NCBI GenBank assembly: GCA_907163345.1
Contig: CAJQUN010001220.1
Location: forward strand, 1 to 64,000
DNA length: 64,000 nucleotides
DNA from: Haberlea rhodopensis
Taxonomy: Eukaryota > Streptophyta > Magnoliopsida > Lamiales > Gesneriaceae
Reading direction: 5' to 3'
Program-made: the position numbers and the translations under genes
Notes under the pieces: generated by a model
Databases searched by the model: none
What the model saw: only the letters and a program-made list of their open reading frames with translations
Told to the model about the DNA's origin: nothing
Shown: positions 1 through 11,609 of the stretch, in pieces
Layout: each line of letters opens with the position of its first letter
How positions within the stretch are numbered: position 1 is the stretch's first letter

Positions 1-2749
1 CCTCCCACATGTGCATTGGCTTGTCCATTTTGAAAAAAAATACAAGGTAACCTCTGTTGCCGCATATGATCAATTTGTTCTCGGCTGAAATCCCCGACCC
101 TGATGTGTATCCTCACCTACACTCTTGTGTCTGCAAACACATGATACATGGCCCTTGTGGCGATTTGAACCCAAATAACATATGCATGAAAGCAGGCTCT
201 TGTAAAAATCACTATCCCAAAGAATTTGGCTGAATTACCACGCATCGAACCGAATCTTACCCAGCCTATAGACGTAGTGATTCCGGGAGGACAGTACTTG
301 CTCGCGGAAGCTACTGAATCGATGGGTATCCCATACAATCCTTACTTATTGGCAAATTTGATTGCCACATCAATGTTGAGATATGTGCAGATGTAAAGGT
401 CGTCAAGTATCTTTACAAATACGTATGTAAGGGCAATGATAAGGTAGCATACAATGTCGTTGCCACCCCTGGTACAGAGGCTCTTGATGATACGCGATTT
501 TCAATCTGCACGTTGGCTCTTGCGCCCCAGAGGCAATGTGGCGCATTTATGGCTACACACTTTATGAAATGAGCCCTAATGTTGTGCAACTTCATGTTCA
601 CTTACCGGATTCTCAGTTCATCTTTTTCCACGCACGCTGCTAGGTCCTTAGAAAGTATCTTGACCAATCCAAAACCAGAGAACACAATTGACACAATTTT
701 TCTTGATGAATGCTAACCACTCGGATATCCGGGATTTGGCCTTCTTTACCGTGACTTCCCTAAACACTTTGTATGGAACCTACGCAGAAACAATGGTCGC
801 ATCGCAAGCGCGGGACAGCCATAGGCCGCTCGTTACTGTGAGCCCTACCGAAACCGAAAGGTACTATTTGAGATTGTTGTTAAACCATTTGAGATCACCC
901 ACCTCTTTTGAACATCTTAGAACCCACAACGGTGTTGTGCTGTCTAGCTTTAGAGAGGCTGCTTTGCAACGTGGCCTCTTGGATGCAGACAATGACATTC
1001 GTGCGTCCATCGAAGAGGCTTCGACTTATCAGGTCCCATATACCTTGCGCCGTCTATTTGCCACAATCCTTGTTTACAACCTTCCTTCTGACCCTACCTC
1101 TTTATGGGAGGAGTTCAAGGTGCATCTTTCAGCGGACTTTCTTAGATCAAATAGCGACTCTCAGGATGTTGCGTACGATCGTGCTCCTTCGTCAATAGAT
1201 GTTTTCCTCCAGTCGATGGGTAAGACGGTTGACGATTTCAATCTTGTTACATCTAAAACTTGGGTTTAGCGCAGACGAGATGCGTAACAAGGATTACGAG
1301 AATGAACTCAACAAGTTGTCTCCGAAGAGGACTTGAGATCTGTCAACAAATTGAATTCTAGGCAAAGGGAAGCATTGATAGGATTATGGCGTGCATTGAT
1401 GATCCAAATGGGGGCGCGTTTTTTATTGATGGCCCAGGCGGTTTGGGTTCCGGGAAAACTTTCCTTTATAGAGCATTGTTAGCTGTTGTGCGAGCAAATC
1501 GCGTCGGTGTCGCTCTTGCGGTGGCTTCTTCAGGCGTTGCAGCATCGTTTGCTTCCAGGTGGTCGTACAGCTCATTCAAGGTTCAAACTGCCAACCATTG
1601 TTGATCAGACGATGTTGTGCGCAATTAAAAAACAGAGCGTGCATGCACACTTGATTCTATCGTCTAAATTGATTATTTGGGGATGAGGCTTCGATGGCCA
1701 ATCGACGCTGTATCGAGGCATTAGACCTGTTCTTGCAAGACCTAACAGAAAAAGCCAATATTGTTTGGGGGCAAGACAATTGTCCTTGGCGGTGATTTCA
1801 GACAAACCATCCCAATCGTTGTCGGAGGTTCCCGCGACGATGCGCTTGATTCTTGCCTAATCAATTCCCACCTATGGCCTTTCGTGCAAAAAATCCGATT
1901 GTTTGAAAACGTGCGTGCACGAGAAGATCCTGTTTTCTCAGAATTCCTATTACGCATTGGAGATGGGACTGAACCATACATTTTTGGTGATGAGATCGAG
2001 TTACCAAGGAATATGTGTGTGCCTTATGTCGATTGTGAGGAACCGCTTTGACCACCTAATCAATGAAATCTTTCCATCTTTCCACGACTTTTACACAAAC
2101 CGTTTCTCTGTCATTGACAGGGCGATCTTGACACCCAAGAATGATTGCCATGGACATTATAAATAACGCTATGATTGATAAGTTCCCCGGAGACCTTGTT
2201 GAATACATCAGCACCGATGTGACAAAAACAAACAACCAACAATGCCAATATCAAGATTTTTTAAATGGGTTGTCTGCACCAGGTTTACCACCTCATACAC
2301 TTCGTCTCAAACTAAATAGTCCTATAATGCTTTTGAGGAATATAAATCCCTCTGAAGGGTTGTGCAATGGCACACGTCTCATCTGTCGTGACCTAGGTAG
2401 AAAAGTCATAGGCGCGGTCATAGCATCTGGCGAGCACAGTGGCAAATATGTCTTCATCCCAAGAATTCCGCTAGAACCCTCTGATAATATTAGATACCCC
2501 ATCCCTTTTAAAAGACATCAATTTCCCATTCGACTGTGCTTCGCAATGAGCATTAATAAGGCCCAGGGACAGACGCTGATAAGGTCGGGGTTTACCTGCC
2601 GCAACCCGTGTTCTCGCACTCACGACCAACTATATGTTGCACTTTCTAGGGTCAAGAAGTCAAACTCCGTAAAGGTGTTGATCAAACCACCAGTGCCAAT
2701 CTTTGCTGTTCACTCCCAAACAAAAATGTTGTTTATAAAGAGATTCTAA
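1..2749 (+). pseudogene. Helitron Rep/PIF1-like helicase, C-terminal two thirds, broken
   Basis: The + strand encodes pieces of a Helitron helicase in shifting frames. Seen in order: the segment around HGPCG with a downstream CMKAGSCKNHYPKEFG (about 147-232), KYLYKYVCKGNDKVAYN (about 402-455), the ERYYLRLLLNHLRSPTSF region (from about 855), a Walker A region GPGGLGSGKTFLYRA (about 1431-1475, with an extra residue inside the loop), the Walker B-side block GGDFRQTIPIV (about 1790-1822), and the C-terminal helicase block with NKAQGQTL and QLYVALSRV (about 2550-2652). The family unwinds DNA in rolling-circle transposition. At least five frame changes or stops (for example near 232, 600, 1265, 1600-1760 and 2040-2140) separate the blocks. 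The longest clean stretches are 688-1269 and 2141-2749. The catalytic HUH nuclease domain would lie left of the window. Confidence 0.88.
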
Positions 2750-3039
2750 ACGCCACTATGTGAACCGCATTTCTGCAATGTACAAAATCAACTCGCTACG
2801 TAGGGAAATCGGTCCATTTATGTCCACGCTCATTGGCATACGCCGCTTTCAAATCCTCTTCAACTGGTTTGATGTTTGGTTGTGTTCCATGTATTGCTTG
2901 GCGTATTTCTTGTTCCTTCAATGAGTCTCACAGTTAGTTGCTCCGTACGCCCCATACATGCACCACCTACAAAGACTTATATGCTCTTCGTATTTATTAA
3001 CCTAAGTTATTCCCAAAAAAAAAGTCCTCACAGGTAAGA

Positions 3040-6000
3040 ATGGGCGAAAATCTTATTCCTATCAAGGCAATCACTGATGCTACCAAGAAATGGACGGCCA
3101 AGGTCCGCGTTGTCACCAAGTCCCCTGTCAAGACTTCGGTCTCCCTTTTGCAATATCAAAAGATGATTCTTGCGGATGACTCGGTAGGTATTTGATGGAA
3201 CTAGGGTTCTTGGTTATTTCGCTCCTACTCTCAGCAATACTCTATTCTCATTGTTTACCCAACCTCATTGCAACCAGGGCGACACTGTCGAGGCTGTTAT
3301 GTTCAAAGAGGTTGTTGATCTGTTCAAAAGCAACCTTGAAGAATCCAAGACGTACAAGATTTCCAATGCTCATGTCGTCAAAGTCAAGGACATCTACAAG
3401 AACGACTTGGTCAGCAGTCCATACCAGTGGACTGTTGGTTCAAGTACCTCTGTTATGCCTGTTGATCATGACACTATCCCTTTGGCCGCGTTCCAACCCG
3501 CCTTCGTCACATCAGACAAATTCGCCGGTTATCTCGACTCCAAGAAACTAATATGTTAGTATCGACCATGCTTTGTGATGTTGTGTGACTCATTAGTGTT
3601 TTCCAAAAAAAAAAACTCACGCTATGCTCGCTTCTTTGCCTTATACTAGCAACTATCTGCGTGATCATAGAGAAAAAAAGGCCCAGGAAAATCATTGCAA
3701 AAGGGCAGCAACATACTCTTCATGAATATGCAGCGATTGACAACAAGTAAGTCAATTCTTTTAACTCCGTATAAAATAGATCAAACGGAAACTTTAGTCA
3801 TTGCCCATTTACGCTTTTGCTCTTCCTTACAGGTTGGCTCCTTTTGTGGTCACTTTTTGGGACAATGTAGTGCACGACTCGATGTACACTCTACTTGACG
3901 CCATTCATAAACGCCCAATTATTGTGCTTTTGAATTTCCTTGTCACAGGCTTTTATGGTTAGTCATCATATTTGGCCTTTGGAATCCCAGTTGTTATTTC
4001 ATCCCTCCGCATTGTTGCCTAACCATTGTTCGTAGGTGTGTCATTGAGCTCGACATCATCTTCGATTGTCTTGGACCAGTTGGACAACCCATCTTTTGCT
4101 GCCATGCAGTCTTGGTTATCACCGCTCTCCATATATTCCCAAACTTGCTTAGCTCTAACAATCATATTATCCACTTATATTCTTCGTCCTTCTTCCAGGC
4201 GCCACAATGAGCGTTTGCGCATAGATGAAGCTATTGATGTTGGGGGTTTTTTTGAGGAAAAACTTGTAAACAAATCAGGATCATCTGACACAATAAACAC
4301 TATCTCTGAAGTTTCACGCGCAACTGAGGTAAAACTTTTTTCTCGCACTTCTCATCTTATTTGTCTTTTCATGTTAGGTCGGATTATCTTTTAACATTTG
4401 CTTTATGCAAACAGCTTGGAAGATTCACTATCAAAGCAATGGGGAGCCTACAAAACAACACGCAAAACTTCATCTACATGTGTTGCGAAGAATGTCGGTT
4501 TGGCATCAATATCGGCTATAATTCTCTTTTCAAATGCAACACGTGTGGGGTCGAGAGGGTGGCCAAACCTAGGTATTGCATCATGCTTTGCTTATAGTTG
4601 TGTGTTATTCCATGAGACTCTGTTGTGCCAACATGTGTCTAACACCCGAATTTCTTGTAGATACCGGTTCCGCATTAACGTTTTCGATGCCACTGGCTCC
4701 TTGGAAGTTACAATCTTTGGTGCGGATGGTGAACCTTTGATTGGGATGCCAGCACAAGCATTCTATGAAACGACTGTTAAGGTGATGTGTCAAAAATGAT
4801 GGTCTTACTTGGTTCATATATATTCTGTTGGTCATTTCCCCAATACACCATTCACAAACTTCCCCAGGATGGAACACCTCCGGTTGATTTTATCAACCAA
4901 AGGCTACAAGATGCTGTCATGCTAATGAAAATAAGGTCAAGCCACTTCCGCGGGCAAAATGGAACAGAAACAACCGTTTACAACTTGTTAGCGATGGCAT
5001 TTACTGACGACCCCGCTGGGTTTGATCTACTGTTATCTCCTACCCCGAAGAAACAGCCGCCTCCTTCTTTGCCAATGGCCCCAAACTCGGATGGTTCTTC
5101 TTTATATCATTAATGTCTTTTGTATTGACTGATGATTGCATATTAATCGACCAAGGCGCATTTGTTTTTGCCGCAGCCATACGTGGGTACACAAGAAAAA
5201 ACTAGATTTTGGTCCTTCACTTGGTGAACCATCCATTTCTGATATATGTAAAGCCCTACCTACTGCGTTTACTACGCTTACTCTTGGGGGTTATTTCCTG
5301 CATAGTTCACACTGTTTCAAACTGAACTTCGCTTACGCACATAGGTTATGCCTCGGTTAGGCGCCGCCTGGTGAAGGAAGGGAAGTCCAAGGTTGGTGAG
5401 GATGATATTACATACGAGCAAGGTAAAATTAATTGTACAGTTATATTATGTTTTTTTAAATATTAAATGATAGCCTACACCGTTATTTGTTCTTATGAAA
5501 ATTCCATTGGATGCAGACACTACAGAGGCTGATGAACCTTTAGAGCCATCTGCAACGCGCGCAAGTGCTTCTCCTGGACATGAACCTGAGGACAACCAGC
5601 TGCTGCTTTCATGTTGCCAGCTATAGATTACTTTACACACCCCAAAAAACATAAACTATTGGATAATATAATGGCTTATGTGATTTTTATGTGCTTGTAG
5701 GCCTTATCCAATCAGACAAGATCCAACGCTTGTCTACAAATTTGAGTTCCAAGCCAACAAAAACATCCAAACAAGCTCAATGTGTGACAGATGGGATTCA
5801 CTCAGCTGGAGGTTAGTTATCAAAGGAATATCCCTTTTGTCCTATCATTTAGGTTATTTTCTATGGGACAAAAAAACTGCTTTAGGACTTATTCATATTT
5901 TAGGATATGTTTCCGTTGTCCAGGCTGTGCAAAAGCCAATATACTTGCGCTCATTAATGAAAAAAAGTTACTTTGTCGCGGTTCACGCAAATCCATACGT

Positions 6001-6364
6001 CACAAAGGGATTTAATTTTACGAAAACATTTATCTACTTATTTACCATGACGTCTTGTTTCACAGTTGTGCGGGCCAAAGGAAAACAAATTAAGAAAAGA
6101 TCTATGCATAGTGTGGTTCTAGAAGATGACATTTCCGAAAGCAAGCTTGGCGTCGGTACCGATACATCTCTTGAAGACACACCTACGGAAGGTTATTTTT
6201 TTTTACCTCATATCCCGACTATGATCTCTATACCTGCTTTGGTTTTTGTCGTTCAGAGGCAGTCATTTTATTTCGTGTTTTACCTTGTAGGTGTTGCTGG
6301 CCATAGCCCAACAACGAAGCGATCTAAAAGAGGGAGAATGATTAGGCCCAAAAAATTTGAATAG
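3040..6364 (+). CDS. RPA70-like single-stranded-DNA-binding protein carried by the Helitron (multi-exon)
   Basis: This encodes a replication protein A large-subunit-like protein, expected to bind single-stranded DNA through OB folds in the nucleus. Exons that join in frame at GT-AG borders: 3040-3183, 3278-3554, 3650-3746, 3833-3957, 4036-4114, 4199-4328, 4415-4572, 4661-4781, 4868-5093 and 5345-5422. They give about 478 codons without a stop. Exons 1-2 form the first OB fold, with the typical TYKISNAHVVKV strand. Exons 3-5 form the second, with VVTFWDN. Exons 7-9 form the C-terminal OB fold with a zinc ribbon: C308-x2-C311 and C325-x2-C328. The 3' exons (from 5517) are less certain. The last one ends at TAG 6364 after a basic KRSKRGRMIRPKK tail that looks like a nuclear localisation signal. 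The start ATG at 3040 is chosen because it begins the first OB fold. A host RPA gene captured by chance is the alternative. Confidence 0.8.
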
Positions 6365-7379
6365 GTCCTCGTTTTTCCTGTACGTTTGTACCTTAACCAA
6401 GTTTTCCCCCTTTTTATGCTTATTATCTGTTCTGTTTTGTTCACTTTCTGGCCTCTAAATTTCCTTCTACTTGTGTTAAGGTCGTTAGTTGTTCCAATTA
6501 ATGGTGTTCTTTTACAGATTCCCCAAAAAAAAAAAAACACCAATGTTTCGTTTTACTGTTGGGTTTGTGTGTGCTTTCAAATTACCTTGCCTTTCCTTAC
6601 AAACCTTGGGATTCAACATGCATGTGTTCACTGTTACGTATGATCTTTTGTTTGGTTTGATGGTGCCTTTCTTTTTCTGGGTGTACTAAGTGTTGAGTAT
6701 GTAGAGACCCATTCCCGGTTGAGCAGAATGTAACATCGCCAACTTCCTTTTGTCCTCTCTTCATTTTTCACACTTAAATAAATCATCTGAGTTGATTTTT
6801 GGCTCTCGAACCGTTCAAGAGTATCATATTATATTTTCTTGTTTATGATTTCTTGCATGTCTGATTTTTAGGTTTAAAAAAAAAAAGATGTTTGGTTTAT
6901 TTACAATCTTCGTTTTCCCATTAAGGATTAGAACTTTATGGTTTTTATTATCTATCTTAACTGCTGCAGTTTTTGAGAAGATGTTCGCTTTTGGGAAGGG
7001 ACCAATCCTTCAACTTTTTGGAAGATTCTACACTTTTTTGGACAACTGATACCTGACTCCGACCACTCTTGAGCACGCTGCACTTTTTGCCTGATCTTGT
7101 CTTCCACAAAAAAAAACTATCTCTGCTATTTTGTGTGTAATATGTATGGAACAGAGGGGAAAACAGGCTGTCCAGTTCTTACTTGGTTGTGTTTTGAGAT
7201 ACTTATTGGATCCATGCTCATGAGTGGTCTCCTTTGGGACTATAGTTGATGTGACCAAACTTGTTTATGCAAAATCTTTTAATTTTCTTATGCCCTCTTA
7301 TCAAAGTCATGTTTGTGACATAAAATACAATTTAAAGACGATCTAGATTAGAAATAAGAAACCTACCTAACACGATGAC
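6365..7379 (+). other. AT-rich non-coding right arm of the Helitron
   Basis: No credible coding region is visible. The stretch follows the stop of the RPA-like gene, has an AATAAA-type signal near 6776-6781 that could serve as its polyadenylation signal, and runs to the terminal hairpin of the Helitron. Confidence 0.5.
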
Positions 7380-7413
7380 TGGCACCGCATCTTATGCGGT
7401 GCCAATTAACTAG
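7380..7413 (+). other. Helitron 3' terminus: hairpin plus CTAG
   Basis: Arms 7380-7390 and 7394-7404 are perfectly complementary (11 bp; core GGCACCGCAT and ATGCGGTGCC) around a CTT loop. They are followed by AATTA and CTAG (7410-7413), then T. Hairpin plus CTRR is the known Helitron 3' end, thought to end rolling-circle replication. Confidence 0.92.
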
Positions 7414-8209
7414 TATATATATACCGAGAGTTAGGAATACAATGGGTAATATTATGTATGCTTTAATATGGATTATTGATGTTTGTTAATTGTACAGATA
7501 GTTTGAAAACCACCAGACGACAGGACTAGCTGTAACTTCTGTTTTAGTTACTTCCAGTTACGTGTTAATGTACGAGCATGTATTGATATTCATATTGATG
7601 TCGTTATGATATATAGATGATGATAAATGCACGATGAGGTTGATGGTTGCTGGAATGAGCGACGTGTTCTTATTATTATTGTTGTTATTGATTGTGTCGC
7701 AGTAGAAGGGGAGGGACGATTATATACTATGGCTCTCAATGATGATGCAACGATGGGGTATAGTAGGCGGTGTTGCCACTATATCGATTATATACGATTG
7801 GTCTCAATGATGATGCGACGATGGGGTATAATAGACTTGGTGTTGCCGCTATTCGATTATATACGATTGGTCACAATGATGATGCGACGATGGGGTATAG
7901 TTGGCTCGGTGTTGCCACTTTGTGATATGGTTGAGGTGATGATTGATGTATTGTGATTTGATGTTGGAGAATGGTATTACAGAAACAATCAAGAAATCTT
8001 CATTGTTCCTATTGATTTCAGGGAGTATTTATGTTATATTTTCAGCATGTTATATTGTTGATAGAATACTGTCTATTTATGCTGTTATTATTGCTGGTGT
8101 GTGCTCACCCATTTTGGGGGGCTGTTTCTGTTGAAACAAGTATCAGGCCTAGACGTTAGAGTTGGAGACATGATTAGGAGTAGTTGAGGCTGAGATATCT
8201 AAGTCCTTG
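7414..8209 (+). mobile_element. Degenerate LTR-like sequence, left part
   Basis: No gene is seen. Near 8105-8140 the text GGGGGGCTGTTTCTGTTGAAACA closely resembles 37728-37752, inside another LTR-like block of this window. Both are preceded by GCTCACC, as in the downstream part of the Tekay LTR at 38330. I read this as an old gypsy LTR, later split by the solo LTR at 8210-9854. Its outer limits are not resolved. Confidence 0.35.
7721..7926 (+). repeat. Three tandem copies of a ~69-bp unit
   Basis: Units start at 7721, 7789 and 7858 (68, 69 and 69 bp). Each contains TATATACNAT, then AATGATGATGC, ACGATGGGGTATA and GTGTTGCC. They stay in one open frame but I see no protein family; this is more likely a non-coding minisatellite inside old LTR-like DNA. 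Confidence 0.85.
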
Positions 8210-9854
8210 TGTCACGCCCCGAAACCCGAGCGCGTGCACCGGCGTTGAATCCAAACATGATATTCAGATACAACAAGACTCGTGTATAGATCTATGATAA
8301 AACCAGTCTATTTATTCCAAAATCAATAAATTGTCATTACAATTGCAAATACGGAATACAATTGTCTCGAAATAAATAAAAGTTGCGGAAGCGTAAATAA
8401 ATATAGTAAATCTTCTTGAAGACTCCTCATGGATCACCATCCCCAGAATTGTTCTTCTCTTTCTTCCTCGATCTCTTCTCCTTCGACTTTGTCTGGGAGG
8501 GGAGGTAAGGGGGGTGAGTGTTTGGGAAAACACCCAGCAAGCGAGGGCCAATCGATGTGACAATATAATACTTTTTCATAATTTTTCCAAAACATATATC
8601 ATAATCGGAGCATAAACTGATATGAATACTGAAACATAAACTTAACAGAGTTGCTCTAATCAGAGCCAGAACAGAACATGTCATATCAGAAATATTTTTC
8701 ATATACGTAAAGCACATTAAATCCTCTAATTTCCTCCTGGTACTGATATCAGTTCTCTAGACTTAACCCTCCTAGAGATAAGGTCAGAACATCGGATCAC
8801 CCACGAATAAAGGGTCTGGACTTTCCAGAACAACGGTTAACCACCGTATCAGGTCAGAATGTCGTTTATAATCCCACCGCATCAGGGTCAGAAACAGAAA
8901 CAGAACTCGGAATTCCCACCAATTGGATTTTGATATTTAAAGTGCTTCAAAAATATAATTTTCATCAAAACATCATAATTTCATAGTTTCAACATAATTC
9001 ACATAATTGATTGAGGTTTCAAAACATACTTATGATTTTTCAAAAACGAAATGAATATATAACAAGAGTCCACTTACCGTCGGATTTACGAAGCTTGGTA
9101 TAATGGATCCTTGGTTGAAAGATAGTACAAAAGCTCTCTTCCCTTGCCTTGAAGTGTTCGAAATTCTTGTGTGTGATATGGTGTGTATTTTCGAAAAATG
9201 CTAAGTGTAGAGTAGTCTTTTCTTGGCAAGATGTAGGGTGATTTTAATGTGGGGAAGTTAGATCCTCTAAGTTGGCTCCTAATTGTAAGAATTTAGTGGA
9301 ATGATGAGTGGATGTGTTAATGTAATTGGGAGGCATTTAAGTAGGGAGGATTGATGGGCATGAGTTGGGGTCATCAATGGGAGGCAATTAAGTGGGGAGG
9401 ATTGAGGGGTCATGAGTTGGGGTCATTAATGAGATGAACATATGGGGTCATCATCTTTAGTTTAGGAGCATGATTTAGAGACATTTAAGTTGATCATAAA
9501 TCCTAGCTATTTAGTTTATAATTTTAGCAAGGAGATGAATGACAAATCAAGATTGGAAAAATGCACTTGAATAGGCAAATTGAGTGATCATCACATTTCA
9601 TAATTTGAGTAAGTAGTGAATGTGGTAATCAATGGGTAATGTAGAAGAATTATTGAAAATTATAAAACTTTGACAATCTAATGGCATGATTTAAGTAAGC
9701 CATTAAATGTCATTATATTGTATTGAATGGGATTAGATGGTGACAAGATTTATGTTAAGCACTTAATGTCATAGAATGACTAATGACAAGATTTGGGCAA
9801 GTCCATTGAATGACTAACATGATTTGGGGCAAGGCAAAATTTGGGGTCATCACA
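8210..9854 (-). mobile_element. Solo LTR, 1645 bp, inserted in older LTR-like DNA
   Basis: The block begins TGTCACGCCCCGAAAC and ends GGGGTCATCACA, giving TG...CA ends. Read on the - strand it starts TGTGATGACCCC and ends GGGGCGTGACA, which looks like a plant gypsy LTR. Short flanking repeats CCTTG (8205-8209) and CCTTT (9855-9859) are a probable 5-bp target duplication with one mismatch. No gag or pol lies beside it. The middle has repeated ..GGGGAGGATTGA..GGGGTCAT.. blocks near 9340-9440. Orientation is inferred from the ends only. Confidence 0.65.
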
Positions 9855-10153
9855 CCTTTGTCACTTAAAATGAAGTTCTCATAGGATAATATGCAATGTT
9901 TCCTCTAGTTATGGCTCGCATGTGAGTTGGTTTATATTTGTATATGGCATGTATGTAGTACCCTATGATTTGGTTATCTTGTGTTGGTGCATGTGACTTA
10001 TATCATATTTAAGTTGGGTAGATGTCATATATTTTTGTGGATTTATATATATCACGCTATGTATGGTTGGGAGGTCCAATTACAGGGAAACGATGACAAA
10101 TTTTTTATACCAATGACGTCATATTTTATCTGTTTACGTGATGGCGCCACAAG
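9855..10153 (+). other. Right part of the interrupted LTR-like sequence
   Basis: AT-rich sequence continuing the older LTR-like block after the solo LTR. Near 10073 the text GAGGTCCAATTACAGGGAAACG resembles the 3' part of plant gypsy LTRs. No gene is supported; the 65-residue open frame at 9981-10178 has no recognisable feature. Confidence 0.3.
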
Positions 10154-10330
10154 TGTTAGGCTTGGGCAAAAGAAGTAATTCTTCTTTTGAGTAACAGTTA
10201 ATATTGTGATGTTGTTTGTATTTCCTTTGTCATTTCAGTATTTGTTTATTAAACAGATTTCCGGTTTGTCCAATTGTTCATTTTGGTTCTTAATTGTGTT
10301 GTGTAAATCAATACAACTTGGGTTGTATCA
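10154..10330 (+). repeat. 5' LTR remnant of the Reina-type element
   Basis: From GGCTTGGGCAAAAGAAG to CTTGGGTTGTATCA it matches 18337-18486 with a few substitutions and indels. The part that should precede it (compare 18193-18331) is missing or diverged, so the left border is uncertain. No clean primer-binding site follows at 10331. Confidence 0.7.
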
Positions 10331-10378
10331 AATTGGTTCGACCTGTTGGATCCGAAAAGAAAGCCTAAAGATTCAGCA

Positions 10379-11520
10379 ATGACGTCGACGAGATCGGATA
10401 CCAAATATGAGACGCTGGAGAGAATGTTGCAGAGTCAAGAAGAAAAAAATCAAGAGTCGATAAAAAATCATGAAAAACTATGCATGAGTGGAAGTTTGAA
10501 ATGGAAAAAATATGATTGAAATTATGAGTGCGATGGGGATGATGGCCGAATGGGTGAATGGAAACCAACGAAATTCGGTAGACGGAGATGGAACACAAGG
10601 GGCAGGGAGACAAGGGCGATGAAAGGAAGATGAAGAATTGAATGATGAAGCACGTGGAGTGGGAAAAAGCGAAACCAATGCGGAGTTGCGACATACGTTC
10701 AAAAGATTGGAGTCATTGGACTTACCCAATTTCAATGGTAGTGGCCCACTGGGATGGTTGGTGAGAGCGGATCAGTATTTTGACATGAATGGAACACCTG
10801 CAGAGCACAAAGTTCAAATGGCATGTGTTTGCATGGAAGGGGCAGCGACCCCATGGTTTAGGTGGGTGAAATTGAGGACTCCGTATCTGACATGGGAAGT
10901 GCTGAAGTGTGGAATTGTGCTTAGATTCAGTGGGGATGGGGTCCATAATCCATATCAACAGTTAGCATCTTTGAAACAAAAATGAATGACTGTTGGGAAT
11001 ACATTGAAGCCTTTGAATCCATGGGTCTCAATGTGCAGGAACTTTCGGAGGAACACTATATTGGATATTTTCTCAACGGCCTAAAGAAGGAACTACGATG
11101 CAAGGTGGAAACACATAAGCCCATGACTATGCTGCGAAGTTGGCGCGTGCCGTGGAACGAGAAATGAGGGAAGGAGAGTTGGGAAAGAAAATAATATTTT
11201 AAAAACAGTGGGAGGGAGCTGGTCTACCACTGTCAATTCAAACCGAGAGGATACATATTCCAAGCCTTACATTACACCTCAAAAAAACTTTCAAAGCCAA
11301 AACATCACTAGATGGGGAAATGGAGGGAGTACCCAAGCCAAAACAAACCCAAATGAACACCCCACACACCATTCTAACAATTCCAGAAAACCACAAATGC
11401 CGGGGTAAGAGTAAGAGGGGGACACACAATTTCCCATCAAGCATTCCTAAGAAAAAGAGAAAAGGGCTTATGTTATGCATGTGACCAGCCATATCATCCA
11501 CAACACCAATGTCCAGGTAA
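10379..11520 (+). pseudogene. gag of the Reina-type element, broken
   Basis: An ATG at 10379 opens a gag-like N-terminus (MTSTRSDTKYETLERML). After a frame change the conserved gag block reads SLDLPNFNGSGPLGWLVRAD (about 10710-10770) and MEGAATPWFRWV (10834 onward), as in Retrotrans_gag proteins. A stop falls at 10983, and a second block (10982-11167) completes the domain in another frame. A zinc knuckle CYACDQPYHPQHQC (C-x2-C-x4-H-x4-C) is encoded at 11471-11512. Gag packages element RNA in virus-like particles; here at least three frame breaks prevent this. Confidence 0.8.
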
Positions 11521-11609
11521 ATCTTTTCGCATTATTATTTCGGCGGAAAATGAGGGGGATGAGGAGGGAGAAGCAATTGAGGGGGAAGAAAAAGTCCAAA
11601 TACTAGGAA

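Larger units (their letters stand above)
1..7413 (+). mobile_element. Autonomous Helitron, left end outside the window
   Basis: This is a rolling-circle transposon. In order it holds the C-terminal part of a Rep/helicase gene (1-2749), an RPA70-like gene (3040-6364), about 1 kb of AT-rich non-coding DNA, and a canonical Helitron 3' end: an 11-bp stem with a 3-nt loop (7380-7404), a 5-nt spacer, then CTAG at 7410-7413 followed by a T. Helitrons insert between A and T, so the T at 7414 belongs to the target. Plant Helitrons commonly carry both a Rep-helicase and RPA-like genes, which fits this order. The TC-type 5' end and the HUH nuclease motif lie upstream of base 1. The helicase is broken, so the copy is unlikely to move by itself. 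Confidence 0.88.

Noticed and set aside
5780..6300. 194-residue open frame at 5780-6364 as a separate gene
   Set aside because: It runs through probable introns; only its pieces near 6064-6190 and 6291-6364 look like 3' exons of the RPA-like gene.
7627..7956. 109-residue protein built on the 69-bp repeats
   Set aside because: The frame is carried by a minisatellite; no family or start context supports it.
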